Assembly: GCA_905198755.1 (NCBI GenBank)
Contig: CAJKDR010000020.1
Span: forward strand, 1-12,294
Reading direction: 5' to 3'
Source: an uncultured Clostridiaceae bacterium
Lineage (GTDB): Bacteria; Bacillota; Clostridia; TANB77; CAG-508
Length of the DNA: 12,294 nucleotides
The translations under genes were made by a program, and so were the position numbers. Shown here one piece after another: positions 1 to 6,020 of this stretch. Numbering within the stretch: position 1 is the stretch's first letter; each line of letters opens with the position of its first letter. The notes beneath the pieces are model-generated. The model saw only the letters and a program-made list of their open reading frames with translations. It did not search any database and was not told the DNA's origin.

Positions 1-2199
1 CGTATGATTCCATTCGTCGGAGAAGCCTTCCAGACGATAAAGAATTTCGTCCCTGTTGGCGGGGATGAAGTTGGAAGTGGCGTACTCAATGCTGAACATT
101 GATTGGTTCGCCCTCAATTTAATCTCCGGTGTATGGCAGATTGACTGTTCCAGAATCCCAGTTTCATCTCCAGGGGTTACTTCCTTACCGTTGACCAGCA
201 AACGGGAAAGAAGTATGTTGTAAGATTTGGGAGAAAAATGCAGTTTCTTCTCCCAGAAAGAAATCATTCCCTGGATACCACCCAAAAACACTTCTCCGTC
301 GTGTGTCACAAACAGCGCATTCTCATTGACGGCGGTCAACGGGAATCCGTTTTCCGTGCCATAATTATAGAACTTCTGGTTCGGATAGTCAAATTCTGAA
401 AATCCCTGGTTAGTAATCAACAACAGATGTCCTTTTTGTATCGATGATTCGAATACCTCGTAAATGCAGTCACTGGATAAACCGTCTTTCTGCATATCAA
501 AGTTCTCGAAATCATCGCTTTCCTTGCGGTAACGGTCAAGCCCGCTGCCGGAAGTGGAGAACCACAGGTTGCCGTTACTATCCTGCATGATGTTGTTAAT
601 GTTGTTGTTGCTGAGACTGTTCGGATTGGCAGGGTTATGCGGATAATTGGTCAGCTTGCCAGTGTCGAACCGATAAGAGTAAACACCCTCTCCGGTGGCG
701 GCAACCCATAGGGTACCGTCATTGTCTATACAAAGGCTGGCCACCATGCCAATTCCTCTTCCTTCTTTTGTTTCTTGAAAAAGCTGCTCACAACTACCTG
801 TTGCCGGACTGAACAGGCAGACACCTTTCTGTGTGGCAACTACCAGCTTATCCTTATACGGTATAATGTCGCGAACAATATCCGAGGGTAACGAGGTCGG
901 ATCTCCCGCCTTCATCCGGTAGACTGTAAAACGGTTGGTACGCAGGTCGAGCTTGTTTAATCCTCCCAAATGGGTACCTATCCACATGATCTCGTTAGCA
1001 CGGTCGTAATAGATGGCTTTTACATTATTGTGCGAAATACTGTTTCTCCCTTCCTCATGGCGATACCAACGGTATGTATTATTGATCCGGTCGTATACGT
1101 TTACACCACCGCCTTCGGTACAAATCCATAAATTACCGTCCTTGTCCTCCGTCATTCTGCCTACAATCGGGCTGCTCAAACCTGCTTTCTCCGTGTCTCC
1201 CACTTTATAGCGGGTATAGATTTCATATTCAGGATTGAAGTAATTCACTCCGCCGAAGTAAGTTCCCAGCCAGATTGTTCCCTGCCCGTCTTTTACGATG
1301 CACCAGATAGAAGAATGGGTAAGCCCGTCGGGACTGTTTCCATTGGCGGTGTAAAGGTGAAACTTACCTGTTTCTCTGTCATATCGGTTCAGTCCGTTGA
1401 ATGTTCCTATCCATAAATCCCCGGAGTTATCTTCGCAGCAACTTCTGACAAAATTGGAGCATAGACTGTTCGTATTCATCGGATTATGGCGAAGATTTTC
1501 AATGTTGCCGTCTGTTTTTACACGGTAAAGTCCTTCTTCCCAACTCCCTATCCACAGTTCGTTGGAAGAATCCTCATAAATACTGGTTATATTGCCTTTT
1601 GTGACAGGCCGGGAAAGGCTTTTATCTTCCGACAGGCAGTATATACCATTGCTGGTAGTCCCCATCCACAGATTTTTGTTTTTATCCAGGTGCAGGCAGG
1701 ATAGAGTGATGTTTTTGCCTGCGAGATGATAGAAAAGGTCGAAGTTGCCCGTACTTTCATTGTATACAAAGACTTCCTCCCTCTTTCCGATATATAACTT
1801 CTCATTAAAATAAATAGCGTCTACATTCCCCTGCAACAATGTTTTAAACCTTTGAGTCGCCAGATCGAATTCCGCCACACCATCGGTACAGAGCAGGTAC
1901 ACTTTACCATTTCTATTTCCGGTGATGCGTAGTACGGTATTACTGAACAGACTGTTCGGGTCGTTCTTTTTAAGTTTGAAACTCTTGATATCATTACCGT
2001 TATACCGGTTTAGTCCCTCGCGCGTACCGATCCATATAATTCCCTGTTCATCAATATACATGCTGTTGACAGAAAACTGAGAAAGTCCATCATCAGTGGT
2101 CAAATGGCTGAAAGTGATGTTCTGTCCTTGTGTATGGACGGTGTCTACGCTTAAAAAAAGCAGAAATAAAAATAAACGCTGATAAAACAGAATTAGCAT
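1..2199 (-). CDS. Hybrid two-component system sensor (HTCS), periplasmic propeller region, 3'-truncated by window edge
   Basis: The minus strand is open for 733 codons with no stop and leaves the window at base 1. After a short hydrophobic N-terminus (LFLFLLFLSV, about residues 10-18) come 14 propeller blades of the Reg_prop type. Examples are WIGTREGLNRY at 56, LWMGTT at 177, LWIGSW at 215, LWIGTF at 261, IWLGTY at 310, LWICTE at 357, MWIGTH at 405, LWVAAT at 497 and LWFSTS at 546, with degenerate blades between. Fourteen fits two seven-bladed propellers. From about 655 a Y_Y_Y domain begins (ILYRLEGFSDEW near the end). In this Bacteroidetes family, known from polysaccharide utilization loci, the periplasmic part senses oligosaccharides and controls PUL transcription. 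The expected membrane helix, histidine kinase, receiver and AraC-type domains lie outside the window. The ATG at 2199 lies antisense to the tmRNA tag of the joined core, so the native start is probably lost and the first 5-15 residues are unreliable. Confidence 0.9.
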   Translation of the reverse strand, partial: MLILFYQRLFLFLLFLSVDTVHTQGQNITFSHLTTDDGLSQFSVNSMYIDEQGIIWIGTREGLNRYNGNDIKSFKLKKNDPNSLFSNTVLRITGNRNGKVYLLCTDGVAEFDLATQRFKTLLQGNVDAIYFNEKLYIGKREEVFVYNESTGNFDLFYHLAGKNITLSCLHLDKNKNLWMGTTSNGIYCLSEDKSLSRPVTKGNITSIYEDSSNELWIGSWEEGLYRVKTDGNIENLRHNPMNTNSLCSNFVRSCCEDNSGDLWIGTFNGLNRYDRETGKFHLYTANGNSPDGLTHSSIWCIVKDGQGTIWLGTYFGGVNYFNPEYEIYTRYKVGDTEKAGLSSPIVGRMTEDKDGNLWICTEGGGVNVYDRINNTYRWYRHEEGRNSISHNNVKAIYYDRANEIMWIGTHLGGLNKLDLRTNRFTVYRMKAGDPTSLPSDIVRDIIPYKDKLVVATQKGVCLFSPATGSCEQLFQETKEGRGIGMVASLCIDNDGTLWVAATGEGVYSYRFDTGKLTNYPHNPANPNSLSNNNINNIMQDSNGNLWFSTSGSGLDRYRKESDDFENFDMQKDGLSSDCIYEVFESSIQKGHLLLITNQGFSEFDYPNQKFYNYGTENGFPLTAVNENALFVTHDGEVFLGGIQGMISFWEKKLHFSPKSYNILLSRLLVNGKEVTPGDETGILEQSICHTPEIKLRANQSMFSIEYATSNFIPANRDEILYRLEGFSDEWNHT
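2145..2177. other. Left chimeric junction, Bacteroides-like to Clostridia-like DNA
   Basis: On the left, the minus strand still encodes a credible Bacteroides signal peptide and sensor (SVDTVHTQGQNITF). On the right, from 2178, the plus strand encodes a tmRNA tag with matching downstream RNA structure. The two genes cannot both be intact here, because the 5' quarter of the tmRNA and probably the true start of the sensor are missing. The A-rich stretch between (about 2151-2176) fits either side, so the exact join cannot be placed. No inverted repeat, integrase site or target duplication is visible. Confidence 0.75.
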
Positions 2200-2210
2200 A
2201 CGCTGCTTAA
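2178..2210 (+). other. tmRNA tag-peptide reading frame
   Basis: The codons read A-D-K-T-E-L-A-Y-A-A followed by TAA. Ending in a hydrophobic residue plus Ala-Ala is the hallmark of ssrA degradation tags recognised by ClpXP-type proteases. The resume codon is taken as GCT at 2178 after an A-rich run (AATAAAC), as is typical. The stop lies in the loop of a 6-bp hairpin with one G-U pair, matching helix H5 of known tmRNAs. The first residue is less certain because the join is close upstream. Confidence 0.75.
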
Positions 2211-2226
2211 TTGTAGCGACGTTTTA

Positions 2227-2372
2227 CCTAAAATTCCCACATTTTAGGATAAAGCGACGACTTAGTGGGAAACGAATCCGATTTTTGTTTCAGAAATCGG
2301 TGGGTATCTTATGAAACTACTTTAGTATAGCTTTGTTTATTAAGATATACTAAAGAAAATATAATAATAAAC
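2227..2372 (+). other. tmRNA pseudoknots PK2, PK3 and PK4
   Basis: Three consecutive H-type pseudoknots can be drawn with perfect stems. PK2: 2227-2233 pairs with 2242-2248, and loop 2234-2240 pairs with 2265-2271. PK3: 2278-2284 pairs with 2294-2300, and loop 2287-2292 pairs with 2312-2317. PK4: 2320-2329 pairs with 2346-2355 (10 bp), and loop 2335-2342 pairs with 2365-2372 (8 bp). Three in a row between the tag and the tRNA-like end is the canonical tmRNA order, and it is the strongest evidence for the tmRNA call. It also shows that the join lies upstream of 2227. Confidence 0.85.
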
Positions 2373-2452
2373 TGCACTCGGAGAAGTTTATATGGAAAGG
2401 TTGTTGGACAGGAGTTCGACTCTCCTCATCTCCACCAAATGATTTTTAAAAA

Positions 2453-2474
2453 CCAGTTTTTACTGGCTTTTTTT
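2453..2474 (+). terminator. Rho-independent terminator after ssrA
   Basis: A CCAGT/ACTGG stem (2453-2457 with 2462-2466) with a TTTT loop is followed by a run of seven T (2468-2474), starting 15 bases after the tmRNA CCA. The upstream AAA can extend pairing into the T run across one mismatch. Confidence 0.75.
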
Positions 2475-2498
2475 AGTGAAAATATATCGTGAAATATA

Positions 2499-2527
2499 TT
2501 GACAAATTCTTACTTTATATATAAAAT
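2499..2527 (+). promoter_or_regulatory. Vegetative (sigma-A type) promoter for cpsCDB
   Basis: A perfect TTGACA at 2499-2504 and TAAAAT (5 of 6 to TATAAT) at 2522-2527 are separated by 17 bp. The leader is about 35 bases before the cpsC start and carries an AAGGAG ribosome binding site at 2554-2559. No operator-like repeat is evident. Confidence 0.7.
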
Positions 2528-2569
2528 TACTTAGTAAACAAATGAATTAATTTAAGGAGAAAAAAGGGA

Positions 2570-3283
2570 ATGGAAGAATTGGATTTAAAAGAATTATTTT
2601 CTATTTTTTGGAATAAAAAAACAGAAATAATATTAATAACACTAATATTTATGGTAATAGGAGTAATTTATTCATTTGCATTTGTTACTCCAGAATATAA
2701 AGCTTCTACTACACTTGTTTTAGCAACATCAAATGATTCTAAAAAGGCTACAACAAACATAGATGCAAGTACTCAAACAGAATTAACTGTAAACTCAAAA
2801 TTGGTTTCAACATATAGTGAAATAATTAAAAGAAAAACAGTTTTAAATCAAGTAATAAGTAATCTAAATATTAAAGATTTAAATGAAGAAACATTAAAAA
2901 ATAGTATAAAAGTAAGTTCTGTTAGCGATACTGAATTAATAGAAATTTCTGTAGTTAATAAAAATGCTTCTTATGCTAGTAGAATAGCTAATGAAATAGC
3001 AAAAGTCTTTTCAAAAAAAGTTGCAGAAATATATAATATAAACAATGTTTATGTACTTGATGAAGCAGAAGTGCCAAATGAGCCATATAATATTAATCAT
3101 ATAAAAGATATAGTTATATTCGCTTTTGTTGGTATAGTATTAGCTGTTATAAAAGTATTAATAGCAAATATGTTAGATAATACAATAAAAACAGAACAAG
3201 ATGTAGAAAAAACTTCTGGATTGTTAGTTTTAGCTCAAATTCCAGAATTTGATATGAACTTTAGAAGAGGAGGTAAAAAATAA
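2570..3283 (+). CDS. cpsC: Polysaccharide co-polymerase / BY-kinase activator (Wzz/CpsC/YveK family)
   Basis: This is a membrane protein of 237 aa, the normal size for the Gram-positive CpsC/CapA type, which lacks the kinase domain. The first transmembrane helix is about residues 18-38 and the second about 180-200, with an extracytoplasmic domain between (Wzz fold, EYKASTTLVLA near 42). A short proline motif (VPNEP, 168-172) precedes TM2, as in the family. The cytoplasmic tail (201-237, with NTIKTEQDVEKT) corresponds to the part that docks on and activates the partner tyrosine kinase. The family controls chain length and export of capsule or exopolysaccharide. It is the first gene of a three-gene unit. 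Its stop overlaps the cpsD start by one base, and its last codons carry the GGAGG ribosome binding site for cpsD at 3269-3273, so the two are probably translationally coupled. The start is set by AAGGAG ten bases upstream. Confidence 0.9.
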   Translation: MEELDLKELFSIFWNKKTEIILITLIFMVIGVIYSFAFVTPEYKASTTLVLATSNDSKKATTNIDASTQTELTVNSKLVSTYSEIIKRKTVLNQVISNLNIKDLNEETLKNSIKVSSVSDTELIEISVVNKNASYASRIANEIAKVFSKKVAEIYNINNVYVLDEAEVPNEPYNINHIKDIVIFAFVGIVLAVIKVLIANMLDNTIKTEQDVEKTSGLLVLAQIPEFDMNFRRGGKK

Positions 3284-4227
3284 TGGCAAAAGAATTAATA
3301 GTAGAAAAAGATCCAAAGTCTCCAGTTTCTGAAGTGTTTAGAACGTTAAGAACTAATATTCAATTTATGAATACTAATAAAAACTTAAAAACACTTTTAT
3401 TAACTTCAACAGTTCCAGCAGAAGGAAAGAGTTTGATTGCAGCAAATCTAGCAGCAACATTTGCACAAGCTAATAAAAGAGTTGTATTAATAGATTGCGA
3501 TATGAGAAAGGGTAGACAACATAATATATTTGGTACAAGCCCAAAACCAGGACTTTCAAATTATCTTTCTGGAATTGATTCAGACGGAGATGAGAGTGGT
3601 GATGATTTAGCCAAATATATAAGAAGTACAGAAGTAGAAAATTTATATTTAATACCAGCAGGTAATATTCCACCAAACCCATCTGAATTAATAGCATCAG
3701 AAAAAATGGTTAAATTATTAAAAGAACTTGAAGAACTTTGTGATATGGTTATTTTAGATGGTACACCTTCTCTTATTGTTACAGATGCAGTTATACTTTC
3801 AAGATTTGTTGATTCTACAATAATAGTTACTGCACAAAATAAAACAAAAATGGAAGATTTAAATAAAGTAAAAAAAGATATAGATAATGTTGGAGGAAAA
3901 GTAGCAGGTGTTGTTATAAATAGAATAGAAGTTAATAACAAACAATATCAAGATAGATATTACTATTATGGTCATAAATCAAATTTACCTACATCAAATA
4001 AAAAGAAAAAGAAAACTACAGTTTCATATCGTACAGAAAATTTAAATGATATACCAAGAAAAGCTGAAAGTGTTAATTTATCAAATTTAGATAAAAAAGA
4101 AGTACAGGAATATAAAGCAGAAAGTAAAAAACAAAATATTACTACAGAAGAAGATGTTTCTAGAATTAATGATATATTAAATGGGTTAAATACATATCTA
4201 GATAATGAAAAGAACAAGATGAAATAA
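3283..4227 (+). CDS. cpsD: Bacterial tyrosine kinase (BY-kinase, CpsD/CapB/YwqD)
   Basis: This is a cytoplasmic P-loop tyrosine autokinase of 314 aa. Seen: N-terminal SPVSEVFRTLRTNIQF (13-28), the oligomerisation segment; Walker A STVPAEGKS (42-50); Walker A' LIDCDMRKGR (69-78), carrying the two Asp typical of BY-kinases; and Walker B MVILDGTP (155-162), where family members usually read DxPP. A tyrosine cluster QYQDRYYYYGH (221-231) contains five tyrosines, the likely autophosphorylation sites. Cycles of phosphorylation control polysaccharide polymerisation with CpsC. Two oddities: an acidic insert (SDGDESGDD, 100-108), and a hydrophilic extension of about 83 residues after the tyrosine cluster, beginning with a lysine run (KKKKK, 240-244). 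Most relatives of this type end soon after the cluster. The P-loop separates it from MinD/ParA relatives only in combination with the tyrosine cluster and the CpsC/CpsB neighbours, which are present. Confidence 0.92.
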   Translation: MAKELIVEKDPKSPVSEVFRTLRTNIQFMNTNKNLKTLLLTSTVPAEGKSLIAANLAATFAQANKRVVLIDCDMRKGRQHNIFGTSPKPGLSNYLSGIDSDGDESGDDLAKYIRSTEVENLYLIPAGNIPPNPSELIASEKMVKLLKELEELCDMVILDGTPSLIVTDAVILSRFVDSTIIVTAQNKTKMEDLNKVKKDIDNVGGKVAGVVINRIEVNNKQYQDRYYYYGHKSNLPTSNKKKKKTTVSYRTENLNDIPRKAESVNLSNLDKKEVQEYKAESKKQNITTEEDVSRINDILNGLNTYLDNEKNKMK

Positions 4228-4249
4228 ATTAATAAGAAGGGAAAAATTT

Positions 4250-4966
4250 ATGGTAGATATACACACTCATATTATTCCTAATGTTGATGATGGTTCGAAA
4301 TCAATAGAAGACACATTTGCATTATTTAGAGAAGCAGCAGAAGAGGGATTTTCTGATATTATACTTACACCACATTATATAAAAGGATATTATGAAACAG
4401 ATACTAATGTAAGAGAGTTTTGGGTTAAATCAATACAAGAAACATTAGATAAATTAGATATACCAGTTAACGTATATGTAGGAAATGAAATCTATGTATG
4501 CGAAAATATGGATGAGTTGATATTTAGAAATTTGGTTTCTTGCCTAAATAACAGCAAATATGTTTTATTTGAATTGCCAATGAATTCTAATATAACATAT
4601 TTAGAGGAAATAATATTTAAGATTAGTAATTTAGATAAGATTCCAATAATAGCACATCCAGAAAGATATAGTTATGTACAAAATAATATAGAGATAGTGA
4701 ATAACCTTCATAAAAGAGGAGTACTTTTTCAATCAAACTATGGAAGTATATTAGGATTATATGGTGAAGGTGCAAAGAAGACAATTGAAAAATTATTAAA
4801 AAATGATTGCATTGATTTTATAGCATCAGACGTTCATATACCAAATTCTATTTACCCATTAGTAAAAGAAAGCAAAAAGAAAATAAAAAAGATAGTTGGT
4901 ACTCAAAAACTAAATGAATTAACAACAATTAATCCAAAGAGAATATTATTTAATGAAGATATATAA
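4250..4966 (+). CDS. cpsB: Tyrosine-protein phosphatase, PHP family (CpsB/CapC/YwqE)
   Basis: This metal-dependent phosphotyrosine phosphatase dephosphorylates the BY-kinase encoded just upstream. At 238 aa it is close to the family length. PHP-domain metal ligands are visible: DIHTHIIPNVDDG at 3-15 (HxH plus the downstream Asp pair), TPHYIKG near 40-46, NEIYV near 99, AHPERY near 136, and ASDVH near 193-197. The active site is expected to hold a cluster of two or three Mn or Fe ions (family knowledge). It starts 22 bases after cpsD with an AAGGG site at 4237-4241 and is the last gene before a terminator. That completes the activator-kinase-phosphatase trio. No glycosyltransferase, flippase or polymerase gene follows, which is unusual for a capsule operon. 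Confidence 0.93.
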   Translation: MVDIHTHIIPNVDDGSKSIEDTFALFREAAEEGFSDIILTPHYIKGYYETDTNVREFWVKSIQETLDKLDIPVNVYVGNEIYVCENMDELIFRNLVSCLNNSKYVLFELPMNSNITYLEEIIFKISNLDKIPIIAHPERYSYVQNNIEIVNNLHKRGVLFQSNYGSILGLYGEGAKKTIEKLLKNDCIDFIASDVHIPNSIYPLVKESKKKIKKIVGTQKLNELTTINPKRILFNEDI

Positions 4967-4994
4967 GATACATTTATAAATGTATCTTTTTTTT
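4967..4994 (+). terminator. Rho-independent terminator after cpsB
   Basis: The palindrome GATACATTTATAAATGTATC (4967-4986) forms a hairpin immediately behind the cpsB stop codon and is followed by eight T (4987-4994). It separates the tyrosine-kinase unit from murB. Confidence 0.8.
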
Positions 4995-5003
4995 ACATTA
5001 CCA

Positions 5004-5032
5004 TTGTAAAAATGCGTAAAAAATGATAAAAT
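5004..5032 (+). promoter_or_regulatory. Promoter for murB and downstream genes
   Basis: TTGTAA at 5004-5009 and TAAAAT at 5027-5032 have a 17-bp spacer, and TG at 5024-5025 supplies an extended -10. It sits between the cpsB terminator and the murB ribosome binding site AAAGGAG at 5057-5063. Confidence 0.6.
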
Positions 5033-5071
5033 TACTAATGTTATATTACAAATAATAAAGGAGTTTTTATA

Positions 5072-5968
5072 TTGAATAGTATTTATAAAAAATTAACTAC
5101 TACAATAGAAGAATCAAAAATAAAAACAAATGAAGATATGTCAAAACATACATCTTTTAAAGCAGGAGGTAAGGCAAAGTTTTATATAAAAGCGAAAACT
5201 GTTGAAGATGTAATAAATACAGTGAAAATTTCAAAAGAGAATAATATACCAATTGTAGTATTGGGAAATGGATCAAACATATTGTTTAAAGATGAAGAAT
5301 TTAATGGAGTTGTTTTAAAGATTGAACTAGACACTCTAAAAATAGAAGAAAATATAATAACAGCAGAAGCAGGAGTAAAAAATGCAATACTAGGAAGAAA
5401 AGCATTAGATAATAATTTACAAGGGTTTGAATTTGCTGCTGGAATACCTGGAACTATAGGTGGAGCAATACGAATGAATGCAGGAGCATATGGCGGAGAA
5501 ATTAAAGATATTGTTCAAGATGTAGAGTATTTAGATTATGAAGATTTAAAAATAAAAAAAATAACAAATAAAGAATGCAATTTTGAATACAGACATAGTG
5601 TGTTCTGCGAAAATAAAAACATAATATTAAGTGCTACATTTAAGTTGGAAAATGGAATTAAGGAAGAAATTGCAAATAGAATGAATGAATTTGCAAAATC
5701 AAGAAAGGAAAAACAACCATTAGAATATCCAAGTGCAGGAAGCACATTCAAAAGAGGTACAGATTTTATTACTGCAAAACTTATAGATGAATGTGGATTA
5801 AAAGGGTATCAAATAGGTGGAGCACAGGTGTCTGAAAAACATGCTGGATTCATTATAAATAAAGAAAATGCAACTGCAAAAGATATTATAGATTTAGTAG
5901 AATATGTGAAAAAAACTGTAAAAGAAAAAACAGGAAAGAGCATTGATTTAGAAGTTGAAATAATATAA
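5072..5968 (+). CDS. murB: UDP-N-acetylenolpyruvoylglucosamine reductase
   Basis: This FAD-dependent cytoplasmic enzyme reduces UDP-GlcNAc-enolpyruvate with NADPH to UDP-MurNAc, the second committed step of peptidoglycan synthesis. At 298 aa it is a normal Gram-positive length. Seen: HTSFKAGGKA (26-35), IVVLGNGSNIL (61-71) of the FAD domain, GFEFAAGIPGTIGGAIRMNAG (118-138), YRHS (173-176) with the conserved Arg, EYPSAGSTFKR (218-228) with the proton-donor Ser at 224, and LEVE near the C-terminus with the catalytic Glu. The compact C-terminal region fits the type II form. The start is TTG, chosen because AAAGGAG lies eight bases upstream and residue 1 aligns with the normal family N-terminus; a later ATG at codon 23 would remove conserved sequence. 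In many Clostridia murB is followed by rapZ, yvcK and whiA. Here yvcK follows directly. Confidence 0.96.
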   Translation: MNSIYKKLTTTIEESKIKTNEDMSKHTSFKAGGKAKFYIKAKTVEDVINTVKISKENNIPIVVLGNGSNILFKDEEFNGVVLKIELDTLKIEENIITAEAGVKNAILGRKALDNNLQGFEFAAGIPGTIGGAIRMNAGAYGGEIKDIVQDVEYLDYEDLKIKKITNKECNFEYRHSVFCENKNIILSATFKLENGIKEEIANRMNEFAKSRKEKQPLEYPSAGSTFKRGTDFITAKLIDECGLKGYQIGGAQVSEKHAGFIINKENATAKDIIDLVEYVKKTVKEKTGKSIDLEVEII

Positions 5969-6020
5969 AATTTGAAGAATTGTTATTTAGCATTGATAAA
6001 AAGTAGAAAAGGAGTTAGAA

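Larger units (their letters stand above)
2178..2437 (+). ncRNA. ssrA: tmRNA (transfer-messenger RNA), 5'-truncated
   Basis: This is the 3' part of a tmRNA, the RNA that with SmpB rescues stalled ribosomes and tags the nascent chain for proteolysis. Seen in order: a tag frame (2178-2210), a hairpin over its stop (2201-2206 with 2213-2218), three H-type pseudoknots (2227-2372), a linker that would form the 3' strand of helix P2 (2373-2409), a T stem (2410-2414 with 2422-2426) closing a 7-base TTCGACT loop, the acceptor 3' strand CATCTCC (2427-2433), discriminator A and encoded CCA (2435-2437). The acceptor would pair with the usual tmRNA 5' end GGGGATG. That gives a G-U pair at the third position, the alanyl-tRNA synthetase identity element (inference, since the 5' end is absent). 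About 90-100 bases are missing, counting PK1, the 5' P2 strand and the 5' acceptor, so the copy is non-functional as assembled. Its relatives are Firmicutes-like; it is not the Bacteroides form. Confidence 0.88.

Noticed and set aside
1013..1805. Small frames on both strands in the left flank
   Set aside because: All overlap the continuous minus-strand sensor frame, whose propeller blades are readable throughout.
3561..3941. 126-codon minus-strand frame inside cpsD
   Set aside because: It is a shadow of the cpsD coding strand, low-complexity and Ser/Ile/Phe-rich, without a ribosome binding site or family motif.
5972..6000. TTGAAG and GATAAA as a promoter for yvcK
   Set aside because: The 17-bp spacing is right, but the -10 matches only four of six in an AT-rich gap, and tight gene packing favours read-through from murB.
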